Source of the DNA: Lytechinus pictus
Lineage: Eukaryota; Echinodermata; Echinoidea; Temnopleuroida; Toxopneustidae
Length of the DNA stretch: 64,000 nt
Assembly: GCF_037042905.1 (NCBI RefSeq)
Contig: NC_087249.1
Span: 32,638,401 to 32,702,400, forward strand
Reading direction: 5' to 3'
Shown: positions 25,034-35,992 of the stretch, piece after piece
Layout of the letters: each line of letters starts with the position of its first letter
Position numbering within the stretch: the first letter of the stretch is position 1
Position numbers and translations under genes: made by a program
Notes under the pieces: generated by a model
The model's database searches: none
What the model saw: the letters and a program-made list of their open reading frames with translations, nothing else
Told to the model about the DNA's origin: nothing

Positions 25034-28000
25034 GCAGTTTATAATCACTCGCGTCGCGTGCGGGTTCGTAATCACTCGCGTTTTGAATTTTTGGCGATTT
25101 TTTTTTTTATTTCGGTGCGGTTTTTATTTAACGGTGTCTTCAATGGGACAGACATGCAGGGAAATAAAATGAAATTGAAATTCGAGTTTCGTTTTAAGCC
25201 GGCCCAAGTGCCTTAAATAAGATGTAGGCCTACTCGACTACTGTTTTAACATAACAAACAAGCAAATCAGCCATGTGGCTCAACTAACTTAGAATAGATC
25301 CGGACTTCTACTGTGTCTTATAGAGGACTCCGAGTCGGAACTTGCCATATCTGCCACATCGATATTACATCGTATCATTCCCATATGCGGACATGCCTGC
25401 ATGCAATGGCCCCAAGGCGGCCAGTGTACCGGCGGATCCTGCGCCTGGCAGATACTGTTCTAGGCACCAAATCCGCCGGCGGATAGTGTTCTACTCAGGC
25501 GGATTCAGTACCACTCTCTTCGGAAGAAATCGTTCTTGCGCTATCGCGATATCCTTCATTCACATACGTCACGTGGTACGAGAAAACTAGTCAAAAGCGG
25601 AAGATTTCATCAATTAGAGCTTGCAAAAAAATATATTTATGTTATCTCTGTGTGATATGAGTGAAAAAATAAAATGCGTAATCTGAAAGGGGAAAATAAC
25701 GCATTTCCTTGTTACAACTATATGGAATTACACCACTTCTAACATTGCGAGGCCGGTGAAAACATTTTCGAAACCCGATAATTGGAGTTATTCTTAAGCA
25801 AAATATTCAGCTGTAAGCGATGACTGCATGAAACTTGCATTTCTGTTTTTAGTTTAAATTAATAGCTTTCGATTTGTCTGATTTGTCAATTAAATTTTGG
25901 GGTCTGGTCTGGGTCTTTAAATAGTCCACATTTAGTCTTCATTCAACTGTCAATGTCTGCTGCACTACTAGTATACAAAGAATTTTCCCCCAAGATAATG
26001 CTTGTATTCAAATAAATTTGTTGATTTATTTCATACCTATTAATTTATTGCAGTATGAAAATCCTTCTTATCACAATTTTAGGGATAAATTGGGGACAAT
26101 ATGCATCAATTGATATGATTAATACAGAGTATTAAATGAAGGCAAACAATGGCAGTTTCGATAATTAAAATCAGTATTTTGTAATAAGCTTTCTAAAGGG
26201 AAGTATAGATAATGATCACTGCAAATGAAATTCTTGATTTTTGAAATTCCAATGTATTTCTATTATTTCCTCCACATTTGCTCGTATATTTTTTTATTTT
26301 CTCTCCCTCCCCTTCCTCTTCCTGTTTCTTCTTTTTGGTGCTATATTACCCACGCGTATACGCCCCATATATATTATTCATAATGTGCCAGAAAGGTTAC
26401 GTAACTGGAAAAGAGGCAAAAGGGGCGAAGTGAGCAGGGATAGAAAGAAAGGCAAAAAAAATAAAGAAATGAAAACCAGGAGGGGTATAGTGAGAAACAA
26501 AAGATATAAAGGAGAAATTATATTTCACTAAAGATCCCATATTGATCTTAAAATTAGATGACTGAGAGGTAAATTAGGGAGCTCCAAACGGTACGTGGCG
26601 TATCTAACTTTTGTCCGGGTGAACTTCCGGTCCCCTTTAATTAATTCAGATTCCTTAACATTGAAAAAAAAAGAATGTTTTTTTTTTTAATACATGAAAA
26701 ATTAAAAATAGGCTTACAATAAACTACATAAGAAGTTGATCACGTTTTGACAATCTTTTTTTGATGTTTGTTAAATATCAAATTTATGTTTTTACCAAAA
26801 ATTAGCATTTTACAAGCAATAATATGAGTCTACAGCAAAGTATATTTTCATGCATAATTTGCATCATTTATTTTGAAATATGAAGTTTTAACTTGTTGAT
26901 TTTTTTCTAAACATTTGTAGTTTAAAACACATATAGGCCTATATGGGGTGCAAATTTTCGCCAAACAGTCTGACAAACTGACACTCAACATGGTGTGAAA
27001 AAGCACAGTTAAAGAGATCTATGCATACTGCGGACTGAAAATAGTATAAAAATTCACAAATAAAATGATGAAAATTTCATCAAAATCTTATAATTATAAA
27101 TAGCATAGTTTTGGCGTATGTGCCAGGTCTATGTAATACATGAAATATCGAGACATCATTTCTCCTATTAATCCTCATCCCCATCGAGCCCTTTGTCAAA
27201 AGTTGTATGGATCCGCCCCTCAATATGAATTCACTAAAGGCGGACGAAAATCCCCCTCCCCTTGCGATCGACATTGCCTGCAGAGCCGCGCATGCGCGTG
27301 CTGCCGAGGTTGTCTCTCCAAATCAATATTAAACGTATAGTCAATAGAACCAAATCTGCAAACATCAAGCCGCGTCAAACCCGGCGGATATGGTTCCGAT
27401 TAAAAACGATATCGGCCATTTAGAACCATATCTGCCGGCGGATACGGTATCCGCCGGTGGAACCAAATCCGCCGCTACACCGGACCCGACCGCGTACGGA
27501 CACGACGTGCATCGGTAGCATGGAGCAAGCTAGTTGAGTCGAGCTGAGTTAGATCTCACGTTACATATGAGCGCCGATTGTACCAATATTATATAAAACA
27601 ATTATTTGTTATATAATCATAATTTATTATATAATAACTATTATTTATATATAATTTACATTTTATTTGAAAATAATTACTATTATATAAAATAACATTT
27701 CTAATTATTTATATATAATTCCAAGTAATACTTCATTATTTGTAAATAATGATTATTTGTTTTCATTATTTATAAATAATGATTAATTGTTTTTCATTAT
27801 TTATAAATAATGATTATTTGTTTTTCATTATTTATAAATACTGATTGTTTGTTTTTCATTATTTATAAATAATGATAATTTGTTTTTCATTATTTGTAAA
27901 TAATGATTATTTTTTTTCATTATTTATAAATAATGACTATTTGTTTTTCATTATTTATAAATAATAATTTTTGTGTTTCATTATTTATAAATATTGACAC

Positions 28001-28674
28001 TGCATACTTCATTATTTATGAATAATTGCAATTCGTTTTTCCATTATTTATAAATAAGTTTTTCGAGTTTTCTATTATTTGTAAATAATAATTATTTATT
28101 AACAATGCCAGTGCACATTTCTTTATTTATAAATAATTTGTTGAGTTTCCCCATTATTAATAAATAATGATTATTTGTTAAATAATAAAGACGTCTACTT
28201 CATTATTTATAAATATTTTTATCGAGTGCACCATTATTCTCATTATTTATAAATAATCATTATTTAATGTTCGAGTTTCCCATTATTTATAAATAACGAT
28301 TATTACTATTCCGGCCGCCTTGGGGCCATTGCATGCAGGCATGTCCGCATATGGGAATGATACGATGTAATATCGATGTGGCAGATATGGAAAGTTCCGA
28401 CTCGGAGTCCTCGTATAAGACACAGTAGAAGTCCGGATCTATTCTAAGTTAGTTGAGCCACATGGCTGATTTGCTTGTTTGTTATGTTAAAACAGTAGTC
28501 GAGTAGGCATACATCTTATTTAAGGCACTTGCCGGTTTAAAACGAAACTCGAATTTCAATTTCATTTTATTTTTCCAGTACGTTTGTCCCATTGAAGACA
28601 CCGTTAGAAAAAAAAACGCGTGTGATTACCAACGCGACGCGAGTGATTACGAACGCGAGTGAATATAATAAGCC
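25034..28674. mobile_element. 3.6 kb foldback-type element with long inverted arms
   Basis: Left arm 25034-25422 and right arm 28313-28674 are inverted copies with small indels. Shared landmarks include TCACTCGCG near the outer ends, GAAACTCGAATTTC, CATGTGGCT, TCCGGA and the inner GGCCCCAAGGCGGCC / GGCCGCCTTGGGGCC. Outside both ends lies CCTGTTAAG (25025-25033 and 28675-28683), a possible 9-bp target duplication; long arms plus a 9-bp duplication would fit Mutator-like elements. The host array carries a similar CCTGTTAAAG phrase at about 24700, so the duplication is not certain. The interior has CCGCCGGCGGAT palindromes, nondescript AT-rich DNA and a 0.7 kb AT-rich array. No transposase seen. 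Confidence 0.75.
27585..28305. repeat. AT-rich ~32-bp tandem array with palindromic core
   Basis: About fifteen or more units of the type CATTATTTATAAATAATG plus ATTATTTGTTTTT. The core ATTATTTATAAATAAT is a perfect 16-bp palindrome. Unit spacing is close to 32 bp in the middle (27764, 27796, 27828) and less regular at the edges. It abuts the right arm of the foldback element. Confidence 0.85.
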
Positions 28675-28735
28675 CCTGTTAAGGAGTGCTTGCACTTAGC
28701 CATGAAGGCGTTACATATTTCAACAATAAAAAAAT

Positions 28736-30045
28736 GCGATCGCGAAGCGCGAGCTGAAAATTTTTGAAAATTTCTAAAGAAAGAATGGACAATTTTAATC
28801 AATTTTTGTAATCGTGAACAGGATAGCTATATAATTCAACAATTGATGCGAGCGCGAAGCGCGAGCAGAAAAATTTTTCGAGATTTAGACCTAAAAATTG
28901 GCCATTCTGTTCATGTTTTGTAAACAGCCATAGGCTGATCGAGGGCTTTTTACCGTGTTTGAATGAAATAAATCAATCAAAATCCATGTTTTGTAAATCA
29001 TGAAAAGGATGAGTAATAAGGGGTCTTCCTACCCCGGGCTTCCTACATTTAAAATGCGAGCACAAAGCGCGAGCAGAAAAATTTTGATATTGTGATCTGA
29101 AACTGGATAATGATTTCAATAGAGAACAAGTTGAGTATTTGAATATACATGCGCGCGCGTGTCTCATATTTAGACCTAGAATCTTGGCATTCTAAATACA
29201 TCTGTAATCATGAAAATCATGAAACTTTGATATTCCGATCTGAAAAAAAAGTAAATTACAGCGTTATATTTCAAGCACTTTTTAGGAAAATTGTAAGGTG
29301 GATATGGATCGCACTTAAAAAGAAGAGTTAAAATTTTCATTATTATTACTTTGAGTTTTGACATAGGACCGGGACATCCTTACAACATGTCATGAAAATG
29401 ATGACTATCTTCCTATTCCTCTTGCTAAGCGCGAGATGAAACAAAAGGGACAATTTAATTATTGAATTAATATCATATTTATTAATGCCTAATGAGGGCG
29501 CGAAATCTGATATTATGGCATAAAAACTGGACATTTCGCTTTTGTAATTATGAATAGGATGCATCAGTTAATATATTTTTAACCATTAATGCGAGCGCAA
29601 ATCGCGAGCTAAAATTTTTGATAAACTGTCATGAAAAGGGGGATTTGAAGTAGTTTGTTGTATAATCAATATTGAAACATACATAACTCGCCAATCAAAA
29701 TGCCAGCGTGCAGCGCTAGCTGATACGTCTTGACAATCAGACCTGAAAACGGATATTTTGAAAACTTTATGGAATACACGAAAATAATAGGTACCTGATA
29801 AATCAAAATTTGCGAGCACGCAGCGCAAGCAGCAAATGTTGATAAAATTATTCAGACCATAAAACTGACATTTTTACAGAGCACTTTTTAAAAATCAACT
29901 TGTAAATCACACAAAATAATGAAAGTTCGATTTCCGAGGTGAAATATGTTTTGTATATTGACTTCCAAACTTGATATTTGAGCTCCATATTGAACAAGAT
30001 ATGTAAATCACCTAACAGGCAATGCGAGCGCGAAGCGCGAGCGAA
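28736..30045 (+). repeat. GCGAGCGCGAAGCGCGAGC motif array, right half
   Basis: Motif copies, exact or degenerate, at about 28736, 28846, 29053, 29591, 29811 and 30022, in the same orientation as the left half. This supports one original array later split by the foldback insertion. Confidence 0.75.
28925..28984 (+). mobile_element. 60-bp retroelement tail with 13-bp target duplication
   Basis: A short insertion ending in GAAATAAATCAATCAAAA, flanked on both sides by CATGTTTTGTAAA (28912-28924 and 28985-28997). This looks like an extremely 5'-truncated LINE or SINE that landed inside the motif array. Confidence 0.65.
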
Positions 30046-30444
30046 AATTTTATATAGTGGCACGAAAGATTCTTTTTATTTTCCAAGTCTTCCCCTCATC
30101 TTATTTTATGCACTCGTCGTCCTTCTATTCTTTTTCTCCTCTCTTTTCCCTCCTTTTTCCTTTTTTCCTTCCTTCTTTCTTTCCCTTTTTTCTTTTTTGC
30201 TCCGCCAATATGGGGGGGGGGGGGGAAATTTGACATGAAAAAAAAAAGGTTATCATCCCAAAAGTACGGTCATCTCGTCCCAACTCGTCCCAAAATACAT
30301 GTTTTATTTCGATTTAGAATGATGTATTTCTTACCATCATAAAAGACAAAAAATAGTAGGGGGGACATTTGATATTGTGTCCCCCCTACTATTTTGAGTA
30401 GAGGGGACACGTCCCCCCTGTCCCCCCTGGGATTTCCGCCCATG

Positions 30445-31022
30445 CATTTTCAGCTCATCCGGTCCGAAGGGCATCTTATGAGCTTATGCCATGCCGTGGC
30501 GTCCGTCGTCTGTTCACGATTTCAAAATGCTTCTTCTTCGTCATTTCAAGTCCGATTGCAATTCTGTTTGCCTTATTTTTATGATAGCACTAGGCGGGGA
30601 TTCAAAACTTTTACCCAGAATTTTGAAACTCATTAAATATGCTAATTTATGCGCATTTTTAAAAACTCACAAAAAATGCTTATTCATTTGTTGGCCGATT
30701 TTGATTTTTTTTTAGTTCCATCTCAGAGCTACATGAGGTTCATAAAGGTTCTACACAGAATTTAGAAATTTTGACTAGAAAATTATTTAGATCTATGCTT
30801 ATTTATACGAAATTTATTCATAAATCACAAAAAATAATGCTTCTTTTCCATTTCTTCATCATTTTCAATTCTGTTTCCTCATTTTATGTCACCAATATAA
30901 TTCACTACAGTGTCAACTGGGCTGAAATTATGTGAAATTTCTTTGCGAGATACCGGATGAGCTCCACATCATTGATGTGCTAGTTCCTTATATCGATGGG
31001 TAGACAAAATATCAATCGTGAA
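30445..31022. other. Gap between composite element and P450 stop codon
   Basis: No exon recognised. The first part (ATCCGGTCCGAAGGGCATC..GCCGTGGCGTCCGTCGTCTG) resembles a dispersed repeat. The rest may be P450 3' UTR; the transcript end is not identifiable. Confidence 0.4.
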
Positions 31023-34000
31023 TTAGCGCTCTATAGCACAAATCCGATAAGGTTGAGGAGGAATCGTTAGCCCCGGCTGACCTCTTAGACTAGGAGGAGG
31101 TTCATTAGATGGAAGCTTGAATTCAAACTGTTGGAAAAGATTGGTGAAGAAAAGAAATGTCTCCATTCTAGCAAGCTGAATACCCAGACATTCACGACGA
31201 CCTGTTCAAAAGAGAATTCGAGAAGAAAAGGCGGGTTAATGCTGCTCGGAAGGGGGCGGGCGAAGAGGGGAGGGGGGGGGGGGGTGTCACATAAGGATAG
31301 TAATATCATGAATATGCGTGAAAATCATTTACTGAAAAGCATCATTTAACTTTATAGACAAACTGGAATGACGATATTGAATACAAGAGTCCAACTTTTG
31401 AACTATTTTGATATGAAACTAGCATCGATTAAATATGTAGGGATTCCAGGACAGCAAAGAGTGAGATAAACCTTTGATATTAGCTTCTGATATTTATTAC
31501 CAGTAGTCTGCCAACTGTGATTATGCAACATAAAGTAAAAGCATGCAACTGCCTGAACGTACACATGCGTATTTGCCATTTAACGTTTCTAATCTTTTTT
31601 AGATTACGGGGACGGCGGTATCGTTGTCTGAATGACTTCATTGTTTTTTATTCAATCGATGTAAGTCTACGGTTTTTTGTTAGTTTATTTCTATTGTTTA
31701 TATTGTTTGAAGAATTATGTAATTTATCAATGTTAACGTTTATGCATTGTACACATTATTATTATTGTTGTTATAATTGATTTAAATCAATTTAATGCCT
31801 TTTTGTCATGTTTATTTTTATAGTTTATACATTTCCCAAATTTATGTGATATATATAAATATTTAGGAACAGATTTGTATTTTGTTCATTCAAATTGTAA
31901 AGATCATAGAGAAAACACCAGTTATTAAGCGCTTATATGCTGTTGATGAAATCATAAGGAAAACAAAAACACAATAACGGAAACGTGTGTGGGCGAGTGT
32001 GAGAGAACGGTTGTGTGTACGTGTATGACGGTACGGTTGAAGCGGAGTTGGTCCCACGACATTTGCTCCGGCGACAATTGCTCCGATTTAACACTAAACC
32101 ATACCCTAAACCTAAACCTAACATAAAACCCTATATCTTAGACGAAATAAAGCCCGGAGCAATTGTCGCCGGAGCAAATTTCGTGTCACCGCTTAGTTAT
32201 GGTGTGAGATGTTTTCTTCATCAAGTGCATGTATGTCGGCAGTGGCGGACCGTGACCCGGAAGAGACAAAGCATTGGAGGGGCACAGCATTGTTCACAAA
32301 CCATACAGTGCCCCTCCAATGCTTTGTCTCCTCCGGGTCACGGTCCGCCACTGTATGTCGGCATAGACATGGGCTATACTACAAAGTTAAATATGGGTTG
32401 GTGTTGATTTTGCGATGGTGTGGATGTAAGTGTGAATGATGTGCTTGGAATAGATATGCACAAACTATGCATAATAAACGTATGTGGTTACCAATTCCAA
32501 ACGGGAGCCAAGATTCGCTCTTCTTGACCTTTCGTCCATCAGCGCTAAGAAATCGATCAGGGTTAAACAGGTGGGGCTTAGACCAAGTCTTCGGGCAGTG
32601 GTGAACAGCCCAAACATTACTCATAACCACGGCGCCTTTTGGAATGAAAAAGCCTTTCGTTGTTAGATCTGCTGAAGCCAAACGACGTATAACCGCGAGT
32701 ACCGGTCTGATACGCATAACTTCCATCAAGGTGGCATCACAGTACGGTAGATCTTGACGGTCCTCTGTAGCGGGTTGTCGACCACGTCCAACAACCCTAT
32801 CCAACTCCATTTGTACCTAGATGATATATACATGTACATAAGACAATTAAAAAAATCACTATATACAATATAAATAAATCTACAATCATCATAAATGTCA
32901 TGTGAACACTGTCCTATGATCAAATGAAGCAAGACTGATAAGCACGTGAAAAGAGAATAGGCCTATATGATTCTTTAAAGAAAAAAGCACCCCCCCAAAA
33001 AAAAAAATATATATATATATGCTTCGAGGTGCTACATCACGATATTCTAAGTTCATATTTTATTCTTTTGAACAGATGGAGAAAGCCATAATATTTTCAG
33101 ACCTTTCTTTGTACTTCTGGGTGTGAAGCTAGATAGAGTATGGCCCATGAAGTAACCAGTGATGTTGTCTCCGAGCCGGCAGCAAAAAAGTCAAACGCAA
33201 TCCTCCAGAACTCTTCCAACGTGTATTCCTTGGAGATATCATCAGCTAAGAATGCGTCGACGTAGTCACGGATGTTCTCTTTCTGAAATGTATCTTTATG
33301 CATGTAGAGCTGGGACATGATGAACTTTTTAGATCTGGAACAGGCATCACGATATTTCTTATACCATGGAGTATGAATTAGGAATTTCAAGACTACAACA
33401 GGGTCAGTTTCAGGGATACTAGCAAAGACGTCTACCATTGCCTGCAGTGCCTCAATGTATTCCATATCATCGTATTCGTAACGCCGACCAAAGACCAGTT
33501 GGGATATGACGTTTGCTGTTGCTTTATTCAATGTGGACATGAGGTCTGTCGGTTTACCTCGGAGACTCTTGATTTCCTCAGCAAGGTAACGAGCTTCCAG
33601 GTTGATCTGAGGCACTAAGCTCTTCTTACCAAATCCAAAGGATCGAAGGGCATGTAGAGAGAATCTACGTTGGTCTTCCCAGGGTTTGCCACTACTCCAG
33701 ACAACAGAAGCTGATGAATAGAATAAGGTGAATGAAGATTACATAACGTGTTTTGATTCCAGCAACGGCATCGGAACACTCTGAACATGCATTGAGCGAA
33801 ATGAGGGGCAAGTTATTATGGGTTAGCAACGTCTTCTCACTCGTACCATGGATTCTTCTAAAACTAGTAGGATCCATGCCCTAACCCTTTATTTGATGAG
33901 ATTGTTACGGTGCCATCACAGTAGAAGAAAAAAATTACTCCGGTAATTTTGAAAAACTGGCCAAGTTCTTTCTTCCCTTTTCTTCTTTGTATTCTGCTAC

Positions 34001-34609
34001 ATGAGGTACAATAGATGATAGATTTAACGAATATTTCAATGTTTTATAAACTTTCGTTAAAAATTCTGTAATAAAACTTAATTGGAAAAGTAAAGTACCC
34101 TCTAAAAAAGACACCGATTAAATAAAAAATTCTAAAGGCCCTATAGATGCATCTCGTCATATATCAAAATGTTCATACACAATGTTACAATGTCAAAGAG
34201 TGAGGGTGTTTATCGTGTTTATGATAATTCTTTTGGCTACAAGTAACTCACCGTTGTTGTTACTCTCTGGAATCGTCCATTTGATATGTCCAGGAACATA
34301 TCGACCTGGTAAAAATTCTGCTGACTTCACCAAGGCTTGTTTGATAGCCGATATGTCATTCAATACAACAACAAGAAACGGGCCTCGTCGTAAGCTGAAT
34401 ATTGGACCGTATTTCTCAGCCATTTCTATGAAGGTTTCATGGATCAGACCTGGCTTAAATCTGTATCCAATGATAGGCAGTGACCATGGTCCCGGTGGGA
34501 GGTTACTAGGACGTCTTACAAACCAGATACAAACGAGGAACGTCAAAGCTCCAAGCAAGACTGAAAATACCGACACTGATAACCCAAGCATGCTGGACGA
34601 CCTCTTCAA
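31023..34609 (-). CDS. Cytochrome P450, CYP2-like, complete in four coding exons
   Basis: Membrane-bound haem-thiolate monooxygenase of the ER. Exons by my model (minus strand): 34609-34252, 33710-33103, 32816-32492, 31201-31023; sum 1470 nt, 489 aa, phases agree throughout. Seen in the protein: N-terminal membrane anchor (about residues 8-30), proline hinge LPPGPW, helix C WEDQRRF, helix I AGSETT (297-302), helix K EVMR (ExxR, 354-357), NPDRF, and haem loop FGIGRRECLG with cysteine ligand C435. Exon 1 ends just before the residues typically following TM-proximal helices; the haem exon is separated by a 1.3 kb intron containing two TIR elements. Donor at exon 2 (GTCTGA) is weak but acceptable. 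Vertebrate CYP2 genes usually have nine exons, so introns have been lost or never gained. Substrate cannot be inferred. A later ATG at codon 7 is an alternative start. Confidence 0.9.
32056..32187. mobile_element. GACATTTGCTCCGG-type TIR element, copy 2
   Basis: Ends ACGACATTTGCTCCGGCGAC and GTCGCCGGAGCAAATTTCGT are inverted copies, in the last P450 intron. The centre holds CCCTAAACCTAAACCTAAC, which resembles degenerate telomeric repeats. Related to 16033-16217. Confidence 0.75.
32240..32353. mobile_element. 114-bp hAT-type MITE with perfect 8-bp target duplication
   Basis: Starts CAGTGGCGGACCGTGACC and ends GGTCACGGTCCGCCACTG, with arms of about 45 bp (including AGACAAAGCATTGGAGGGGC and its inverse) around a short loop. 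Flanked by TATGTCGG on both sides (32232-32239 and 32354-32361). Eight-base duplications and CAGTGGCG ends are typical of hAT elements. Confidence 0.85.
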
Positions 34610-35992
34610 CCAAATGCCAAAAGTTGTTGTTAAAGTAGTGAGTCTCGATAGTCAGGTCGATGTCTTATGTATTGTACCAGTTTTTGCAACCCACACCAGT
34701 CCTATATATGTTATTTAAACGGAAGGATATAGGAGTGTTCCTTTGAACTTCTCCGATATCTGGTTTTGCAATGATTGATTCAGTAGTACTACTCTAGCGT
34801 ATTCACAAAATCACTCTCATCCCTTTAACCTATCTACAACAGGGATAGCCAAACTGTCCTTATCAAAGTTCAGTTACACTCTGTTTACGTTAAGGTTGAT
34901 AAAATTGATGAGATCAAACTCTTTCTTTTATGGTTAACAGTTACTTTGGGACCATAAAACTTTGAAAGTTTTTCACTAAATTGATAGATAACGATTTTAA
35001 TATGACATCTTACTCGTAAAATCGTAATATAAAAAGATATGATTACTTCATTATTTGGCATCTAATTTTGATGGAACTTCAGTGCTATGGTTATCTGATT
35101 TCCCTATTTGATTAAATGTACTTTTGGTTGTTGAACTTGGCTTTTGATGAAATTTTATAATCTGCCGGTCTTGGCGTGGCCTCCAGGCTGGGGAAGATGT
35201 TATAAAGAGAAGAAAAGGACACGATTCTTAACAATCCTACGCTATCTGAACAAATTTACAACGACGTAACTCAGCTAGGAAATGGACAAAATAATAAAGC
35301 ACTTGTTTCTCATTCATGTCATTTGGTTGCCTAGGTAATGAAAGACAATGTGCCTTGACGACATGTACTTCTTAAAGTGTTATAAATGTTTTGTCTGGGA
35401 ACCTGTATGTTTTTAAAAAAGACAATCCATTATTAACCCCGAAAAACCGTGAGACCTAGCAAGTTCTATTTTGATAGAATTATTTATTTTTTCAAAGTAA
35501 AGAACCTAATCAATAAATATATGAATCATATCATTCTCAAAAGCATGCCGGATGGGGTGCAGTCACCGAGCGTGGCCTCAGATAAGAGCCACCACCCCCT
35601 GTCCTAAGAAATGAAATGTACAAATTCAAACGACCGATCATGTACTACATAAGTTACTCAGAAGAAAAATGCTATTCTGAACATTACCCATTATATATTT
35701 CATTTATGTCTTGGGAGCGGCATGTGTGGGGGCTCATGCCTTCGGGCAACAGCGATGGATTTCGCTTTTGTGCCCCCTGACCCACATGCCGTTCCCGCAT
35801 TTCTTTGCATGTTCATGTACTGTAATTGTTTTATTCTAATGTAATGTGTATGTACTTTTTATATTGATCAAATAAATAATAATAATAATGATAACAAACT
35901 AGGTAGGCAAGTTCATCAATATCGGCCTTTGTCTATGTATATATATATATATATATATATATAAAGGCCAACACACCCAGGCACCACACACC
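34610..35992. other. P450 upstream region and intergenic DNA
   Basis: Would contain the P450 promoter and 5' UTR on the minus strand; no TATA box or transcription factor site is claimed. A LINE-like 3' end sits at about 35715-35890 and a (TA)n tract at about 35937-35962. Confidence 0.4.
35715..35890 (+). mobile_element. Probable LINE 3' end
   Basis: GC-richer block containing the inverted pair GGGAGCGGCATGTG / CACATGCCGTTCCC, then an AT-rich tail ending ATCAAATAAATAATAATAAT. This is the look of a LINE 3' UTR. No protein motif remains. Confidence 0.4.

Larger units (their letters stand above)
24398..30444. mobile_element. Composite hAT-like non-autonomous element with nested insertion
   Basis: Terminal inverted repeats CAGGGGCGGAAATC at 24398 and GATTTCCGCCCATG at 30431-30444, each followed inward by GGGGGGACA-type runs. 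Flanks CATTTTCT (24389-24396) and CATTTTCA (30445-30452) match at 7 of 8 positions, consistent with an old 8-bp target duplication though offset by one base on the left. The body holds arrays of a CpG-rich GCGAAGC-containing motif at roughly 100-bp spacing (24619-24980 and 28736-30040). These are split by the 25034-28674 foldback element. No transposase frame was found. Outer boundaries are an inference. Confidence 0.55.

Noticed and set aside
26241-26531. 96-codon frame inside the foldback element as a possible transposition protein
   Set aside because: Low-complexity Phe/Leu then Lys/Arg composition from simple sequence; no transposase motif.
27585-28305. CRISPR or centromeric satellite reading of the AT-rich palindrome array
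   Set aside because: Too short and too irregular, and bound to a foldback element; spacers are not unique.
25034-28674. Polinton/Maverick element
   Set aside because: Arms are long enough, but the element is only 3.6 kb, has no polymerase B, integrase or capsid frames, and the flanking repeat is 9 bp, not 6.
32015-32407. 130-codon plus-strand open frame
   Set aside because: Runs through two TIR elements in the P450 intron; no family resemblance.
34182-34718. 178-codon plus-strand open frame
   Set aside because: Antisense shadow of P450 exon 1, whose minus-strand frame carries the clear P450 motifs.
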